Assembly (NCBI GenBank): GCA_013180625.2
Contig: SNVD02000495.1
Coordinates: 1-64,000 of the forward strand
Direction: 5' to 3'
DNA length: 64,000 bases
Source of the DNA: Boswellia sacra
Taxonomy: Eukaryota; Streptophyta; Magnoliopsida; Sapindales; Burseraceae
Each line of letters starts with the position of its first letter. The stretch's first letter is position 1. The position numbers and the translations under genes were made by a program. Positions 43,975 through 56,934 of the stretch are shown piece by piece. The notes under the pieces were generated by a model that did not search any database, had not been told where the DNA came from, and was given only the letters and a program-made list of their open reading frames with translations.

Positions 43975-44176
43975 CTTAAATTAGCCCCTAATTCATCATA
44001 TTAATTATAGGAATATCAGTTATCTTTTGTTTAGGAATTTACCTTGTCAGAGTTTTGATTTGTTTCTCCATTGATCAAGCTTTGTAATTTATTGTCCATC
44101 ATACAGCTCTGTAAATAATCTCTAGAGATGAATACAAGTGAGATAGCTTCTTTATTCAACACTCTGTATCTCTATA
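43975..44176 (+). repeat. 5' LTR of the Ale-like Copia
   Basis: 202 bases, TATTAGGACCC...GTATCTCTATA. Relative to the 3' LTR it lacks about 33 bases after position 43983. Confidence 0.82.
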
Positions 44177-44240
44177 TGGTATCAAAGCCTAAAATACTCT
44201 TGAGTTTTTTTTTTTCCTTCCTCATCCTTGCCACTTCCTT

Positions 44241-47200
44241 ATGGCTAACATAACATCCGAAACATCTCAAAACACACATGTTATTAGTTCTAGCACTCAT
44301 CAACCAGCACAACTTATATCCATCAATGTAGCAACCCAATTTCCACTCAAACTTTCATCAGCTAACAATTTTCCATCATGGAGAGCTCAATTTCACTCCC
44401 TACTCTTTGGTTGTGATCTTCTTGGTCAGATTGACGGAACTTATCCATGGCCACCACACGAGTTGAGAATTGCGAGGTTCCTTATCCTGATCATAAAATC
44501 TGGAAAGGACAAGATAACTTCTTCTTCATGCAATGTTAGCATCCGTCTCTGAATCCATCATCCCGCTGATTGCATTTGCCTCAATAGCTAATGAGGCATG
44601 GTCTCAACTTACACGATTATATGCTAACAAGTCCAAAACCAGAATCATGCATCTAAAGGAACGCCTTTCCTTGGCTACCAAAGAGACCAAGTCCATTGCT
44701 GAATATATACAAACAAAGGTATAGCTGATGAACTAGCCATTGTTGGTGCTCCACTCGCAGATGATGATTTAGTCATCCATGTCTTGAATGGCCTCGATTC
44801 TGACTACAAAGAAATTATTGCCGCTGTTCGAGCTCGTGACACCTCAATATCTTTTAAGGAACTCCATGATAAGTTAACTAATCATGAAACTTAGCTCAGT
44901 TCACTCAGCGCACTTTCAATAGTTCCAAAAGTGGACATTGCAGCAATAAGACTGGGAACAATCAAGGCAATAATTATCGCCACAATCAATTTATTCATCT
45001 AAATTCCAATCGCAATAATCGCAACAATTCTCAGCAGCTAGGATGTTCTTTTCTTACACCAATAGATTTCTGATTATTTGTCAAATTTGTGACAAAGTGG
45101 GACATAGTGCAAAGACTTGCCGATCACATCATCAATCCTATCTGGAGCCACAAGCAAATTTCACAGCCACTGGAGACACTCAACCAAGCAAGGGGATCGT
45201 TGACTCAGGGGCCTCACACCACATTACATCTAATCTCAGCAATTTGTCCATTCACTTTAAGTATGATGGAGGGATTATATTGTTATTGGAGATGGTACTG
45301 GTATCTCAATTTCTCATAATGGATCAACTAAATTTATTACGCCAAATCATACATTTACACTTGACAATATTTTGTGTGCACCTACAATAAAAAAAAAAAA
45401 TTGATTTCTGCTTCTCAATTCTGCAAACAAAACAATACTTCTATTGAATTTTTTCCTTTGTCTTTGACGGTGAAGGATTTGAGCACGGGGGCATTGCTTG
45501 TCAAGGGTCAGAATAGGGGCAACGTCTATGAATGGCCATCCATTATGTCCATCAATCCTCAAGCTCTTGTCACTACCAAAGTTCCCATCCGTGATTGGCA
45601 TCGGCTAGTCGGTCATCCATCAATAAAAATATTACAACATTTTGTGTCTTAAAAAATCTTTACCTGTGCCTCCATTCCATTCCATCAATAATTGTAATTC
45701 TTGTTTGTGCAATAACAGTCACCGATTGCCATTTAGAGAATCCACCATCACCCATACTGGTCTTCTTGACATTATTTACACTGATGTTTGGGGACCTGCA
45801 CCCGTAACTTCTATGGATAACTTTTGATACTATATTATTTTTGTTGACCATTGTACCAAATATATTTGGTTATATCCCATCAAATCCAAATCTGATGTCA
45901 CTTCCATTTTTTGCAACTTTAAGGTTATTGTTGAAAAATTCTTTCGTACTTCTATCACTACGGTTATATTCCCATGGTGGTGGTGAATATCAAGGTCTTA
46001 GTCATACACTAAAACAAAACGGTATCCAACATCTCATCTCACCCCCCTACACTCCAGAAATCATAGGCATTGCCGAACGCCGCCATCGGCATCTAGTTGA
46101 GACTGGCCTTACCCTCTCTATCAAGCCTCTCTTCCTCTTAATTTTTGGTCTTTTGCTCTTCAAACTGCATCTTATCTTATAAATCGTCTACCCACTTCCA
46201 TTCTTACTTACAAAAGTCCATTTAAAAAGTTATTCACGTTTGCTCCAAATTATCTAAAACTTCGTGTCTTTGAACATTTGTGTTACCCTTGGCTACGTCC
46301 CTACAACACTCACAAAATGAAACGTCGCTATAAACCATGTGTTTTTCTAGACTATTCCACTACACATAATTCTTATTTATGACCCATCTACTAAAAAATT
46401 TTTCATCTCGCGTCATGTTATCTACGTAGAAAATCATTTTCCTTCTAGAACTTATTCCTCTCCTATACCAAAAGCTAATATTGAGACTTTTAGTCAATGG
46501 CCAATAATTAATTCTTCTCAAAACTATGTGGTTACAGCTCAAGCCTATCAATCTTTGCCACAACCAAGTAGTCCAAGCCCTTCATCAGGTGACTTACTTC
46601 CTAATATTCATGCCATGCAATCTGCCAATACCTTTTATGAGGTGCCCATTCATACATGCAGCCAAGTGTCACCTGTAGCAAGTCATGACTCCATGAATCA
46701 GGTTTGTTGACCAAATTCTTCTTCTAATTCTTCTCATCCTCCTAGCCCGTCCCCTCCACCGCTTCGGTCCCATCCTATGATAACCCGTTCTCGTAATAAC
46801 ATTTTTAAACCCAAACAAATCCATCACAGAACCACTCAAGCTCTACCTGAAATAAATGAACCCTCTACCATCGCACAGGCGCTTAAAAGTCCTCATTAGC
46901 GAAATGCTATGACTGACAATTTTAATGCTCTCATTCGTAACTCCACTTGGGAACTCATTCCATCTAAACCCTCACAAAATATTATTGGGTGTAAATGGAT
47001 TTTTCGTATCAAGCAGAATCCAGATGGTTCAATCTCTCGTTATAAAGCACGACTTGTTGCTAAGGGATTTCATCATAGGCCCGGAATTGATTTTCAAGCG
47101 ACATTTAGTTCAATTGTAAAACCCACCACCATACGTTTGGTACTTACTCTTGCAGTAACTAATCATTGGCCTATTCGCCAATTGGATGTAAATAATGGAT

Positions 47201-48356
47201 TTCTACAAGGCACTTTTTATGATGATGTTTATATGCAACAGCCTCCGGGATTCATTGATGCAAAATTTCCAAACCACGTATGCAAATTGAAGAAGGCTAT
47301 CTATGGTCTTTGTCAAGCTCCGAGGGTGTGGTACACTGAACTTAAAATTTTTTTATTATCCTATGGGTTCATGAACCCTCAATCTGATACTTCTCTCTTT
47401 ATTTTTCCTAGTCGTACTGTCAAATTGTATATTTTGGTGTATTTTGGTGACTTGGTTCTCACAGGAAATTGTTCTCAATTTCTCAATGAATTCATTTCAA
47501 CCTTGGCCTCTCCGTTCTCTTTGAAGGATTTGGGCACTTTAAATTTTTTCTTGGGTGTAGAGGCTATCTTCACCAAATCTGGACTTTTTCTTTCACAGCA
47601 TAAATATATTCGGGAGCTTTTGGAGAAAACAAATTTGGATGGAGCAAAAGGAGTCAACACTCCTTTATCCATGATTGAGCCACTTCTTTTAAATGATGGT
47701 GTTGCCCCATGTGATGCAAAATTATACAGGCAAGGTATTGGAGCAATGCAATATCTATCTCTTACAAGGCCAGATATTTCATTTGCGGTCAATAAATTAT
47801 CTCAATTTATGCACAACCCTTCTACCAAGCATTGAATTGTAGCGAAGCGTGTTCTTAGATATCTTAAAGCCACAATGTGTTATGGTTTCTTCATCCGATG
47901 CAACTTTCCATTTGCTTTACATGCTTTTACGGATACCGATTGGGCTGGTAACTTGGATAATCGCATATCAACAACGGCTTATGTTGTGTTTCTTGGTGTT
48001 GATGCAATTGGTTGGAGTTCTAAAAAGCAGAAGACTGTGGCCCAATCGTCAACTGAAGCTGAATACCATGCAGTCGCTTCTACTGTGACGGAACTAAATT
48101 GGATTCAAAATCTTCTACATGATTTGCAAGTCAAATCTTCATCAACTCCTATCATCTATTGTGACAACCTTGGTGTCACTTACCTTTGTGCGAATCCGGT
48201 ATTCCATTCTCGCATGAAGCACATAGCAATTGATTTTCACTTTGTCCGTGATCAAGTTTCCAAGCAACAGTTGTGAGTTTTTCATGTTCATTCTGCTGAT
48301 CAAATTACTGATTTTTTAAACAAGGCAGTTACAAAGCAAAAGCTACATTCTCAAAG
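44241..48356 (+). pseudogene. Ale-like Copia gag-pol, multiply broken
   Basis: Gag starts at 44241 (QFPLKLSSANNFPSWRAQFH). The zinc knuckle CQICDKVGHSAKTC is near 45080. The protease IVDSGASHHITSNL is near 45200. The pre-integrase words DWHRLVGHPS are near 45595. The integrase has YTDVWGP, but the second catalytic Asp is His (YSHGGGEY, about 45970); GIAERRHRHLVETG is kept. RT at 46909-47835 has KWIFRIKQNPDGSISRYKAR and QLDVNNGFLQG, but the catalytic YVDD is YFGD. RNase H at 47875-48276 has DTDWAGN, SSTEAEYHA and YCDNLGV. Stops and frameshifts occur throughout, so it is inactive. Confidence 0.88.
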
Positions 48357-48385
48357 GTCCAAGGAACTCCAATCTTGCGGGGGCA

Positions 48386-48620
48386 TATTAGGAGTGAATC
48401 AAGGGAAAATGTTCAGCCCCACAAATCAGCCCATAATTCATCATATTAATTATAGGAATATCAGTTATCTTTTGTTTAGGAATTTACCTTGTACAGTTTT
48501 GATTTATTTCTCCATTGATCAAGCTTTGTAATTTATTGTCCATCATACAACTCTGTATATAATCTCTAAAGATGAATAAAGGTGAGATAGCTTCTCTATT
48601 CAATACTTTGTATCTCTATG
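48386..48620 (+). repeat. 3' LTR of the Ale-like Copia
   Basis: 235 bases, TATTAGGAGTG...GTATCTCTATG. The last base differs from the 5' LTR if a 5-bp target duplication is assumed. Confidence 0.82.
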
Positions 48621-48625
48621 GAACA

Positions 48626-49994
48626 AATTTCCTCAATCAACAATAAAGGGAGTAAAATATAGCAGGGGAATGGGGAAATAATAGGAGGAAATAGGAGTAA
48701 AATTAAAGTGAAATCAAGGGAGTAATAATCTTATGAATATCAATATATTTTATTTTCCATAACAAGGATAAATACGCCACATGTAAGTTAAATTATCCAT
48801 TTGACAGTTGTTTTAAGTGATATAACTGAGTGCTAATAATTTTATTAATAGCTATAAAGTCTTAAGTCATGTAAATAAATAACCCTCTAGTATGGTAGTC
48901 TTTATTGGTTAGAAACTAGTAACTTTTGTCCAATACAATCCAATAAAATTGGGTTATCAATTTTTTAATCCAATCCGATCTAAGCTTGAATAACATTATA
49001 ATATGCTTATAACACTATATATTATAACAAGTAATATCATGTACAATTTGACAAAAACAACAATAAATTTCAAAATATAGTGAAAGATATTAGTTGGTTG
49101 AATATCTTAGTTAAAAATATAATGTATTTGTTTTTTCTAGTTTACGTTGGATTTATTCAATTTCTTTGGATCTTCATAAGAAAATCCAATAAACAATCCA
49201 GTTACCTTCAATTAGAAAATTGAATTCATAACCCAACCAAATCAATTAATAAAAAAATAACTAAAATTAGGTCGCTTTAGATTGGATTTTGAGCACATGT
49301 ATTAGTGTCAGAGTTATGTTGAGTCTTGGATTGATGAGGTTAGGAATTAATATTATTAATTTATTGCTAACTGTTCTCGATTAATAAATTATCCTTTCAA
49401 AGCACATTGTGTTATTGCTTTTGGTCAACTACATTAGCAATTAAAATATTTAGACAAGAGGCCTCTTATCCATACTCCCGTAATTTATGAAACATTCGAA
49501 CTTCAAATGTTGTCCATTGGATTTATCCAATGGTTCTTCTTTGTCTTGTATCTTCAACTCTTAAAAGCTACGGGCAACCTCCTATTGCCCTCAATGATTA
49601 CCGTATTTGTATTAATTGCTTGCTGCAACACTTATCCAGTATTATAGTATTATATTCTTATTTTAATAAATTTATTATTTTATATATTACTCAAAAGTAA
49701 AGACATTAATGACCAAGGACAACTTCAATCAAGAAATATATTTTTATGGGTCAATTATTTTCTAATTTGAAACAATATTTTTTTGATTGAACAAAAAAAT
49801 ATATTATTAAAATAATTATCGACATCCTGCAACTACATTGTTTGAAGACCTGCAGCAGCGTAAAGCACTACCAATTTTTCCAAAAAAACCAACTCCTAAA
49901 TTATTGAAACATCAAGATAATTATTATTAACTTTTAGTTATTTATTTATCATTCATTAATTTATAAATAAAATAGTTTGTGATTCTCAACAATT
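48626..49994. other. AT-rich non-coding DNA
   Basis: No gene recognised. The last part (about 49830-49994) resembles 56960-57140 and 57200-57370 and is one copy of a local repeat into which the next Copia element inserted. Confidence 0.45.
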
Positions 49995-49999
49995 GTATT

Positions 50000-50915
50000 T
50001 GTTGGGTTTTATAGCGTATGAAAGTTACAAATAATATAACAGAAAACCGTAATATAAACCGGAACAGGATTTTTACGTGGTTCGGTTATAATCAACCTAC
50101 ATCCACAGACAACAAGAGTTACAATCTACTATGATGTATGTGTTTACACTCGACTTAGGACTCTTTACAGTGGTAGACACCCGCTTACTCACTAACCTAA
50201 TCTATGTAAACTTGATCAACCCCGATCATAACCATAGTCCTTCACACACTCTTCTGATGCTACTTTTTTTTTGTCACGATTATCTTAACAACACGCTGTT
50301 AAGAATAACATAACACCCGTAACTGCTACAAACCCGTAACTAGTATAGGCACATGTGATTACTCAACTCTCTTAAGCTCACACGACATATAACAATTAAC
50401 CAAAGCCTAAAGCTTTACACAAGACATAAAAACAAATAATAAAAACGCACTCAAACTTGCTCTTGATTGCTCTCTCTCAATTTGCGTTGAATGCCTTGAA
50501 TGCCCCTCCTCCAAAAGCTATGAAGATAGCTTTATATAGTTTTTGATATGAATTGTAATCCTTGTCAGAATCCTGTAGAATCTCAATAAAACTCATAAGA
50601 AAAGTTTGGATAACAATAAAACATTATAGGAAGTGATAATATACTTCTCCTAAGTAAACTAGAATACTTAAATAATATCCTAATCTAATAAGAGATAATT
50701 AATAAAACTTCCTATTCAACTAGGATTCCAAATCCAAACTTATTCCTATTTAACTAGGATACCATATCAAAACTTATCCTATTTTAATTAAAATTCTCCT
50801 AATACAAAACATCTATATAAAATAAATGAGATTAAGAAAATATCCATATTTAATGTTTTTATCATATGATGACAAATCACTCATGTGCAATGCACATGCA
50901 CTTCTAGAACCAACA
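50000..50915 (-). repeat. 3' LTR of the gag-only Copia
   Basis: 916 bases, TGTTGGGTTTTATAGCG...CTAGAACCAACA on the plus strand. Confidence 0.9.
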
Positions 50916-51540
50916 ATCTCCCCTTTTGGCATCTTGTGATGAAAACATCTAAATGTGTAAAAAAATGCATGAGGAGCAAAGACTATAATGACAACCTAAA
51001 AAAAATAAAGAAACAACCAAATAACACCAGAAACATTCACACTTCTCCCCCTTGTTTTTTGAACAAGTGCCAAAGTATAAAAGAAAAACAAAATGATAAA
51101 CAAAACTCCCCCTGATTGAATGTTCAACTCTTTAAATTATGCATAAATTTAAAAAAAATAAGAAACTAATTAAATCAAGTATACCTGCAACTGAACAAAC
51201 TCCGCCTCCAATCAATTTCGCTGACCTAGAACTTTTGACACGTCAAAATACACTTAAGAGAATCAAATTGAGTCAGACATAAAACACTGATCGTAAGTTG
51301 TGCAAACCGTAACTGAAAACAGTCGAAATCCACATAACAAAGGTATCTGGACATCACATAATCTTTTTATAGCCAAGCATGTATTAGAGTTGTGGATAAA
51401 CATGAATAATTTTTCATTATTTTATCACTTAATCCAATTGAGTGGTCAACTTGAACATGCTTCTTACACATACAAAAGTTAATCTCAATGTGAATTTTCT
51501 GAATGAATACAGTAGCTTTCATGCATGTATAAAGGTAGCT

Positions 51541-51829
51541 TGTGATGACCCGCAGGCCCCGCACAACCCCGTATTGTCTACTTTGGGCTGTCCACGTCGG
51601 GCCCGGCACAAAGGGCCGTACAACCCATCCCGCTAACTAGACACCCTCATAGCTTTGTCCCCGAAGGGCGCGTCCTCCACTCGAACCCAAGACCTCCTCA
51701 AAGGTACCCACGGACGTTCATCATGAGTACCATTTTGAGGAGTGGGCTGTGCGGCCCTGTGTGTCGGGCTCGATGCGGACAGCCCAAAGCGGACAATATG
51801 GGGTTGTGTAGGGCCCGTGGGTCATCACA
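51541..51829. mobile_element. GC-rich foldback/MITE-like element
   Basis: 289 bases with long inverted ends: TGTGATGACCCGCAGGCCCC at the left matches the reverse complement of the right end (TGTGATGACCCACGGGCCCT), and similarity continues for roughly 90 bases (ACAACCCCRTATTGTC, CTTTGGGCTGTCC). Flanks are TAGCT and TAGCC, a 4-of-5 match. No coding capacity is seen. The ends TG...CA and the near 5-bp duplication also allow a small solo LTR with palindromic ends, so the class is open. Confidence 0.65.
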
Positions 51830-52182
51830 TAGCCCTTTTCCATTTGAGTGGGTGATCTCAACATATTTTCAAGATACATTGAAGTTACTCTCAATGGATG
51901 GCTTTCACACATCATATACTGGTAGCCCTCTCTGTATTTGACATGGAATTACCAGCAAATTTATACCAATAAAACAGCTCAAGCATGCTTTAATTATAAA
52001 TAGACTAATGATGCTACAAATATAAACAACATAATTGAACACTGTTATAATTCAAGTAACTGCCCAGTGCTAACTTTCTTTCTCAGTTTTTCAAATCTTA
52101 GTGTATCTTAGTGCTTTATATGAACAGGTCAACTAGATCATTCTTAGATGAAACATACTCAGTGCAGGTAATCTTTGATTCA

Positions 52183-53367
52183 CTAAGTTTCTAAACAACA
52201 CGTTTTGTCATCACTTGTCTGACTGAAAATTTTCAAACACTTTTCATTTCCTATCACATGTTTAGAACAAGCACAATCATTATTCGAAGAAACATTAAGT
52301 GTAGTAACTTTGCAATGAGTTTCATCTTTCTTAACCCAAACATGTTGTGTCTTATGTAACTGTCTAAACTGACTTGCCTTTTTCTTCAAAAAATTTTGTA
52401 ATTTATAGCACCTAGGTCTAATGTGACCTTTAACACCACAAAAATAGCAAGTAGGAACAAATTTTCTTACCTTTTCTGGATTTGAAATGAAAGAACTCAT
52501 TGGGGAAGCAAAATCAGTCATATCTTTAAAGCTTGAGTTAGAAGTGTTACCGGAATTTGAAGCTTTAACAAACAATGTCTTTGATGTTGAAGCGCCATTC
52601 CTTTCATCATACCCCAACCCATATTTGATGGAGTCATCACAGCCTAAACTCAGAATTTGATCAAGCTTTGCTGAGCCTATCTTGAGTTGATTAATGCACT
52701 TGTTTGCCTCATCCAATTCTGCAGTAATTTTCTAGATACATTCTGTCTTGTCTGTTACAACAGCTTCCAATTTTATGATTTTTTCATCTGTAGATGCTAT
52801 TTTGCTCTTGTGTACTTCTTGTTCATTTTGAAGAGTTTTGATCTGTACTTTCTGTTTCTCCCACATCTCATAAAGTGCATTATATGCCTCCTGAAGTTCT
52901 CCATAGTATTCATCATCCTTCTCAGCATCTGACTCCTCAATGTCTGATTTGTTTTGTTCTGTTACGTTAGACACAACAACTTCAATTATGTTAGACATAA
53001 CTGTTTGCTTTTTATCTGAAATAGTCTCATTGAATGCTAAATAATTGTTAGAGTTGTCTTCATCTGTTTTTGAGTCATCATCACTCTATGTTGCACACAA
53101 ACTCCTTTTCTTCTTATAATTAGGACACTCAGTTTGAATGTGCCCAAATCCCTTGCATTCATAACATTGATAACCTTTTGTCTCAAGCTTCTCTTGATTT
53201 TTCTTTGCAGGTTCTTTACGAAATTTTTTAGCATCAAAGTTCTCTGAATTTTTCTTCTTGAAATTTTTCTTCATATATTTGACAAAATTCCTTGTTAAAT
53301 GAGCAAGTTCATCATCGGAATAATCAAGATTTCTGTCATCTTTTTCTCTTTTTTCTAAAGAAGTAAC
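52183..53367 (-). pseudogene. Sirevirus-like gag C-terminal half with two zinc knuckles and protease start
   Basis: From the right: a Lys-rich segment and first knuckle CYECKGFGHIQTEC (53274-53086). An acidic coiled-coil-like stretch follows (52998-52732). The frame 52716-52183 then has the second knuckle CYFCGVKGHIRPRCYKL and ends with NDCACSKHVIGNEK, a decayed form of the Copia protease start DSGCSRHMTGDK; the catalytic Asp-Ser-Gly is changed. Two spaced CCHC knuckles are typical of Sirevirus gag. Broken by stops, and cut at 53367 by the solo LTR. Confidence 0.82.
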
Positions 53368-55268
53368 TGTTGACCCAGGTATGGCAACCTAAGAGGGGGG
53401 TGAATTGGGTTTTTATTTATAAAAACAGATTTGTAAACTTTTCTTGAAAGATCAAAATTATTTTAACTCTTTCTTTGAGAATAAAGGAGAAGAAGATGTA
53501 AATAGAAAGCAATCAAGAGAATAGCAATAAAGAACAATCACAAGTGCAAGTAAATATAAAGAGATAGGGATAGAGAGAGTACAAACTCAATTTACGTGGT
53601 TCGGCAAACCTTGCCTATGTCCACGGGCTCCTAGCTCCACGAGCTAAGCTTTCCACTAAGTTGTAGAAATCTTTACAACTTGCTTGATGAACCACCTCAC
53701 CAAGACTTTTTCTTCCAACTCTTGATAACACCACACCAAGAGTTCTTCTTGATGAACAACCTCACCAAGGCAACTTCCTTCAACTCTTGATACACCACAC
53801 CAAGAGTTCTTCTTGATGAACAACCTCACCAAGGCAACTTCCTTCAACCCTTGATAACACCACACCAAGAGTTCTTCTTGATGAACAACCTCACCAAGGC
53901 AACTTTCCTCAACTCTTGATAACACCACACCAAGAGTTCTCTTGATGAACAACTTCACCAAGGCAACTTTCTTCAACCCTTGATAACACCACACCAAGAG
54001 TTCTTCTTGATGAACAACCTCACCAAGGAAATAGTTCTCTCAAGGATAACTTTTATCCTTTACAAGAATATCTCACTCTCACCACAATACAAGAACAAGG
54101 ATAATTTATACAACAAAAGTACAACTCTCTTCAAAGAGGAGATAAAGAATATAAAAGCTCTCTAGACTTGATATTTCTCTTGTTTTTTTTGCTTGATAGA
54201 TGCTTCTCTTGCTCCTCTCTTTTCTTGCTGAATGCATGGGAGAAGGGCTCCTTTTATGGGCAAATGGGAAGAACTTAATCAAGTGAAGACACTAACTCCA
54301 AATTTTCTGCCCATCATAAAAACTGTAATCTTGTATGCCATTTTTGTCAATGTTATGTTTGAAATTTGAAAATCTGCAAAACATAAAAGATCTGAAAAAT
54401 TGAATAAGCTTTCCAACGCATCAAGAACCAAGTCATTTGGATATCTGTAGCTTAAGATATGGTCAAAAAACCATTTGATACTCATGTGATTTGATTTTTC
54501 TTCCTTGTGTCAGTCCACCGAATTGAATGATAATTCTGTCAGCCTTCCATTTGAAATTTGAATTTCTTCAAAACATAAACAATATGGATAATTGAATAAG
54601 CTTTCCAAAACATTAAGAATCAAAGAATTTAGATATTTCTATCTTAATATATAGCCAAAATATTATTCAGTGCTCATATGAGTTGATTTTTCTTCTCTGT
54701 GTCAGCCACCAAATTGCATGTCAATTATGTCAGCCTTTCATTTGAAATTTGAATTTATTTAAAACATATGAAATGTTTCCCATTAAGTTATATTTCTAAT
54801 GCCATAAGAATCATGTCATTTTGATATTTCTAGCTCAAGATATGTCCAAAAGAGTATTCGGTGCTCATGTTAGTTGCTTCCATTTGTCTTTCAACTTGAA
54901 TGATGATTTGGACAACCTTGCACTTGAAATTTGAATTTCTTTAAAACATTTGAAATGTTATAAATTGAGTAAGCTTTCCAAAGGCTTAAGAATCACATCA
55001 TTTGAATATCTATAGAGATATATATGATAAATTGATTGAACATTACTCATGTGTCACATTCCTTGAGTCAAACCTTGTTCTTAAACTTTGGTGCCTTTAA
55101 CATGTAGTCTTCTCCTTAGCTTCAACACTTCATTTTAATAAGCCTTTTCTTGATTTTATAATTATTTCAATGATCTTAGTCTTGCACATAAATAAACATG
55201 TTAGTAAATCTCAATTAATCAATGTGTATTGTTATCATCAAAATTATCATGTAGACTTAGGGATAACA
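53368..55268 (-). repeat. Solo LTR of the Sirevirus-like family
   Basis: 1901 bases, TGTTGACCC...GGGATAACA on the plus strand, homologous over its whole length to 33156-34915 in reverse. The 5-bp duplication GTAAC sits at 53363-53367 and 55269-55273. It carries five 65-bp units (about 53700-54030) versus three in the 33-39-kb LTRs. It arose by recombination between the two LTRs of an insertion in the host gag. Confidence 0.92.
53700..54030 (-). repeat. 65-bp minisatellite, five units
   Basis: Five copies of ACACCAAGAGTTCTTCTTGA followed by TGAACAACCTCACCAAGG, two of them with one- to two-base deletions. Confidence 0.88.
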
Positions 55269-55954
55269 GTAACAAAGACAACACTCTTTTCCCTCCTTCT
55301 TGTCTTTAAACCCATCTCATATGCTTGAAGAGACCCAATCAATTCATCAACTTACAACGATTTCACATTATTGCTTTCTTCGATAGTTGTGACCTTAGGC
55401 CGAAATTTTTCTGGTAAAGATCTAAGTATCTTGCCAACAATTTTAGCCTTAGTGTATTCCTCACCAAGCATATAAGTAGAGTTAGTAATTTCACAAATTC
55501 TAGTATGAAATTCACTAACAGTTTCTTCTTCATGCATAACTAAGTTTTCAAATTGAGAAGTCAAAGTAAGCAACTTAGATTCTTTAACCCTTTGAGTACC
55601 TTCATTCTTTACCTCAAGGATATCTCAAGCTTCTTTTGCAATTGTGCACTTTGAAATTAATCCGTACTGTTGAAGGTTGACAACATTAAAAACTGCATTG
55701 ATGCCTTTAGAATTATATCCAGCTAATCGATATTCAGCTTCACTCCACTCATTCTGTGGTTTCTCAATCTGCTGCCCAGCGTCATTGGCTTTTGTTGGGG
55801 GTGTCCAGCCATGAACAATATTCGTCCATACTCTTTCATCAATTGATTTGATGAAAGCTCTCATCTTGACTTTCCAATAAGCATAGTTTGCATCTTCAAG
55901 TAACGGTGGTTGAGTGACCAATCCTCCTGCTCGAAATCCTTCCATACCTGCCAA
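55269..55954 (-). pseudogene. Sirevirus-like gag N-terminal half
   Basis: Starts at 55954 (MAGMEGFRAGG; PPLLEDANYAYWKVKMRAFI, the Copia gag opening). It runs to a stop near 55625 and resumes at 55573-55352 (SQFENLVMHEEETVSEFHTR, KILRSLPEKFRPKVTTIEES, the UBN2 region). Its C-terminal half continues beyond the solo LTR at 53367. One in-frame stop and the insertion inactivate it. Confidence 0.85.
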
Positions 55955-56003
55955 AAAAATATGATCTACACTAGTATGTCAGTGTACCTACTCTGATACC
56001 AGT

Positions 56004-56929
56004 TGTGGGGTTTTGCAGCGTACAGAAGTTACGAATAATATAATAGAAAATCGTAATGTAAACCGGAACAGGATTTTTACGTGGTTCGGTTATAACCAAC
56101 CTACATCCACGGGCAACAAGAGTTGCAATATCCACTATGTTGTATGTGTTTACACTCGACTTAGGACTCTTTACAGTGGTAGACACCCGCTCACTCACTA
56201 ACCTAATCTATGTAAACTTGATCAAACCCGATCACAACCATAGTCCTTCACACACTCTTCTGATGCTGCTCTTTTTCTGTCATGATTATCTTAACAACAC
56301 GCTGTTAAGAATAATATAACACCTGTAACTGCTACAATCCCGTAACTAGTATAGACACAAGTGATTACTCAACTCCCTTAAGCTCACACGACCTATAACA
56401 ATTAACTAAAACCTAAAGCTTTACACAAGACATAAAAACAAATAAAAAAAATGCACTCAAACTTGCTCTTGATTGCTCTCTCTTAATTTTCGTTGAATGC
56501 CTTTAATGCCTTGAATTCCCCTCCTCCAAAAGCTATGAAGATAGCTTTATATAGTTTTTGATATGAATTGTAATCCTTGTCAAAATCCTGCAGAATCTCA
56601 ATAAAACTCATAAGGAAATTTTGGATAACAATCAAACATTATAGGAAGTGATAGTATACTTCTCCTAAGTAAACTAGAATACTTAAATAATATCTTAATC
56701 TAATAAGAGATAATTAATAAAACTTCTTATTCAACTAGGATTCAAAATCCAAACTTATTCCTATTTAACTAGGATACCATATCAAAACTTATCTTATTTT
56801 AATTAAAATTCTTCTTATACAAAACATCTATATAAAATAAATGAGATTAGGAAAATATCCATATTTAATGTTTTTATCACATGATGACAAATCACTCATG
56901 TGCAATGCAATGCATTTCTAGAACCAACA
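56004..56929 (-). repeat. 5' LTR of the gag-only Copia
   Basis: 926 bases, TGTGGGGTTTTGCAGCG...CTAGAACCAACA on the plus strand, followed by TSD GTATT. Confidence 0.9.
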
Positions 56930-56934
56930 GTATT

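Larger units (their letters stand above)
43975..48620 (+). mobile_element. Copia element of Ale/Retrofit type with TA...TA LTR ends, decayed
   Basis: LTRs at 43975-44176 and 48386-48620; the 5' LTR lacks about 33 bases near its start. Both LTRs begin TATTAGGA rather than TGTTAGGA, and the 5' LTR ends TCTCTATA before the primer site. GAACA flanks both sides (43970-43974 and 48621-48625); the extra G at each side would extend it to six. The primer site is TGGTATCAAAGCC (44177-44189), and the purine tract GCGGGGGCA precedes the 3' LTR. Gag-pol follows in Copia order with many stops. Confidence 0.88.
50000..56929 (-). mobile_element. Sirevirus-like Copia element reduced mainly to gag
   Basis: LTRs at 50000-50915 and 56004-56929 with the exact duplication GTATT at 49995-49999 and 56930-56934. 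The primer site on the minus strand is TGGTATCAGAG (55991-56001). Several purine tracts precede the 3' LTR (minus strand, at about 50917, 51044 and 51104), as in Sireviruses. Gag with two zinc knuckles is present. Integrase, RT and RNase H are not found, so most of pol is deleted between about 52190 and 51540. It contains a foldback element and a solo LTR. Confidence 0.9.

Noticed and set aside
51541..51829. tRNA-derived SINE (a GGGTTCGAGTGG string resembles box B)
   Set aside because: No box A at the right distance, no A-rich tail, and the long inverted ends point to a foldback element instead.
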